Positions 6,469 through 7,670 of a DNA stretch of 7,670 bases are shown here, piece by piece (position 1 is the stretch's first letter; each line of letters starts with the position of its first letter). Location: assembly GCA_024640925.1 (NCBI GenBank), contig JAHEEB010000167.1, forward strand, positions 1 to 7,670, in the 5' to 3' direction. Both the position numbers and the translations under genes were made by a program. The notes beneath the pieces were generated by a model, which was given only the letters and a program-made list of their open reading frames with translations, was not told the origin of the DNA and did no database searches. Source of the stretch: Bacteroidota bacterium (GTDB lineage Bacteria > Bacteroidota > Bacteroidia > Bacteroidales > UBA10428).

Positions 6469-7047
6469 CTATCGGTTAATTTTTATATAAAAAGCTAAAC
6501 TGATTATGTTCTCATTGGTTTTACCCAAGGAAACAGCATAATAATATAAGTATTGACCTAATGTTCCTATTTCAAAACCATGCTCAATGTCAGCAAAAAA
6601 ATTATTTGCCATGTGTCGCTTAAAACTCAACCCAACACTCAAAGGAAAATTCAGCGAGTTAGTCATATAATATCCCTCGGGGTATTTCCTGTTTGGAAAT
6701 ATATCGGAATTTTGACCCGTTTCGAACATTATTGAAGCATTAAATGTTGGGGTTACTTTACTAAAACCTAATGGAAATGAGCGTTTAAAATAATAGGTCC
6801 CTTTAAACGATATCGTTCGAATTTGTTCTCCTGTAATTTGTTTTGGAGAGAAACCATATTGCAGACCAAGACTCAACCGTTCATTGAAAAAATTATCCCC
6901 TGCCGAAACCGATAAAAATCCGGTATATCCGGCAAATTGAAGAGAACAAAAATCGGGTATAAGCTTTTCCTGAGCATTTATTGTTAAAGGAGACAAGAGG
7001 AATAATATGAATAATCTATTTACCAATTTTAAACTGTGTCGTTTCAT
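6469..7047 (-). CDS. Outer-membrane beta-barrel protein, unknown function
   Basis: A 192-residue exported protein. Residues 1-25 are a signal peptide (LVNRLFILFLLSPL core, cleavage after INA). The mature protein reads as alternating strands and periplasmic turns: LQFAGYTGFLSVSAG (36-50), RLSLGLQYGFSP (57-68), ISFKGTYYFKR (79-89), LSVGLSFKRH (136-145), FFADIEHGFEIGT (150-162), YLYYYAVSLG (166-175) and IISLAFYIKINR at the end. This resembles a group of small Bacteroidota proteins that begin with the pattern DFxxLQxAGxxGFLSxG; I know no function for them. The start is fixed by position: the ATG follows directly on the TAA of the metallophosphoesterase gene (TAAATG), so the two are almost surely co-transcribed and possibly translationally coupled. 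It is also the last gene of that unit. Confidence 0.5.
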   Translation of the reverse strand: MKRHSLKLVNRLFILFLLSPLTINAQEKLIPDFCSLQFAGYTGFLSVSAGDNFFNERLSLGLQYGFSPKQITGEQIRTISFKGTYYFKRSFPLGFSKVTPTFNASIMFETGQNSDIFPNRKYPEGYYMTNSLNFPLSVGLSFKRHMANNFFADIEHGFEIGTLGQYLYYYAVSLGKTNENIISLAFYIKINR

Positions 7048-7670
7048 TTAAAATTCTTTTTTTTCAATTGAAATTGTTCCATTCCGGAATGTTACTACTT
7101 CATAAGAATTCCGATTAATTGAACAGCTCGTCAAATAAGGTATACCACCCAGAGTATCGAGAGAATATTTGTGCGTATGTCCATCAATTACAAGATCTGT
7201 ATTTTGTTCAATGATCCGGGTAAATGATCCTTCCTGATATTCAATGTAATTAGAACTCGGCGGAAGATGAGTTACAAGGATTTTTTGTGTGATGGTTGTA
7301 TCTGACAGCTGACTTTCTAACCAGCTAAAATCTGGTAATTTATCGCTTTCCCAGACTATATCATCGAAAAATATAAATCGGTAGGTACTATAATCAAATA
7401 TATAGTTGTTCACACCAAACATTTCGTTGTAAATTTTTTTTCCGTTAGAACGATAATCATGGTTTCCAATAACAGTAAAATATGGCATAACAAGTTTGTT
7501 TAGCGATTCAAGGGCAAATTCATACTCTTTTAATGAACCTAAATCGGTCAAATCTCCCGGAATAATTATAAAATCGATTGAATAATCTTTATTAATATCA
7601 TCGATTACTTTGTCGAGCCTTGAATAATAGTTGTGTATATCAGAAAAAACAGCGACTCTCACATAGTCCT
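7048..7670 (-). CDS. Calcineurin-like metallophosphoesterase (5' end beyond window)
   Basis: A two-metal phosphohydrolase of the calcineurin-like superfamily. Numbering from the GTG at 7660-7662, all metal-binding motifs are present: DIH (Asp8, His10), GD (Asp37), GNHD (Asn67, His68, Asp69), His132 in VTHLPP, and GHTH (His162, His164). The substrate cannot be predicted; relatives act on phosphomonoesters, phosphodiesters or nucleotides. The GTG is a poor start because the frame stays open upstream to the window edge (codons for Asp-Tyr precede it) and the first beta strand starts at once. Related Bacteroidota proteins often carry an N-terminal lipoprotein signal and linker before such a strand, so I mark the gene as 5'-incomplete and possibly exported. 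Its TAA stop abuts the ATG of the barrel gene, so both form one transcription unit, which suggests a periplasmic or surface setting. Confidence 0.5.
   Translation of the reverse strand, partial: DYVRVAVFSDIHNYYSRLDKVIDDINKDYSIDFIIIPGDLTDLGSLKEYEFALESLNKLVMPYFTVIGNHDYRSNGKKIYNEMFGVNNYIFDYSTYRFIFFDDIVWESDKLPDFSWLESQLSDTTITQKILVTHLPPSSNYIEYQEGSFTRIIEQNTDLVIDGHTHKYSLDTLGGIPYLTSCSINRNSYEVVTFRNGTISIEKKEF

Noticed and set aside
1..7670. Defence system, CRISPR array, prophage or transposon
   Set aside because: There are no spaced direct repeats, transposase or integrase, and no phage or defence gene on either strand.

Overview
This window looks like a piece of a Bacteroidota chromosome, most likely from the Bacteroidales/Marinilabiliales part of the phylum. 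Four things support this. One protein ends in a type IX secretion (T9SS, por-type) C-terminal sorting domain. A small winged-helix protein of a family typical of Bacteroidota is present. Translation starts lack clear Shine-Dalgarno sequences and sit in A/T-rich leaders. Several proteins are short outer-membrane beta-barrels with signal peptides ending in Ala-Gln or similar. Every convincing gene is on the minus strand, so transcription runs from high to low coordinates.

Layout in transcription order. (1) 7670-7048 is a calcineurin-like metallophosphoesterase whose 5' end lies outside the window. It is followed with no gap by a 192-residue outer-membrane beta-barrel protein (7047-6469). (2) A gap with an 8-bp inverted repeat leads to a small winged-helix protein (6308-6105). 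(3) A 346-base gap (5759-6104) holds a GC-rich island, an 8-bp inverted repeat, a candidate Bacteroidota-type promoter overlapped by one arm of a perfect 10-bp inverted repeat, and a leader hairpin. (4) A tight three-gene operon follows: a 190-residue beta-barrel protein (5758-5186), a 744-residue secreted CotH-kinase-family protein with lamin-tail and chitobiase-like domains and a T9SS tail (5183-2949), and a 224-residue DUF2490-like barrel protein (2943-2269). The gaps between these genes are 2 and 5 bases. (5) A 167-base gap contains a second GC-rich island (about 51% GC between flanks of about 17-18%). It carries an ATG-less open frame that ends one base before the next gene. (6) 2101-1 is a patatin-like phospholipase fused to a POTRA-like domain and an Omp85-type barrel. 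Its C-terminus runs off the left edge.

Nearly everything here is predicted to act at the cell envelope. The most interesting unit is the operon at 5758-2269: a predicted secreted atypical kinase of the CotH fold, carrying adhesion-like accessory domains and flanked by two small predicted outer-membrane proteins. The promoter-overlapping inverted repeat suggests the operon is regulated. No tRNA, rRNA, CRISPR array, transposase or phage gene was seen.
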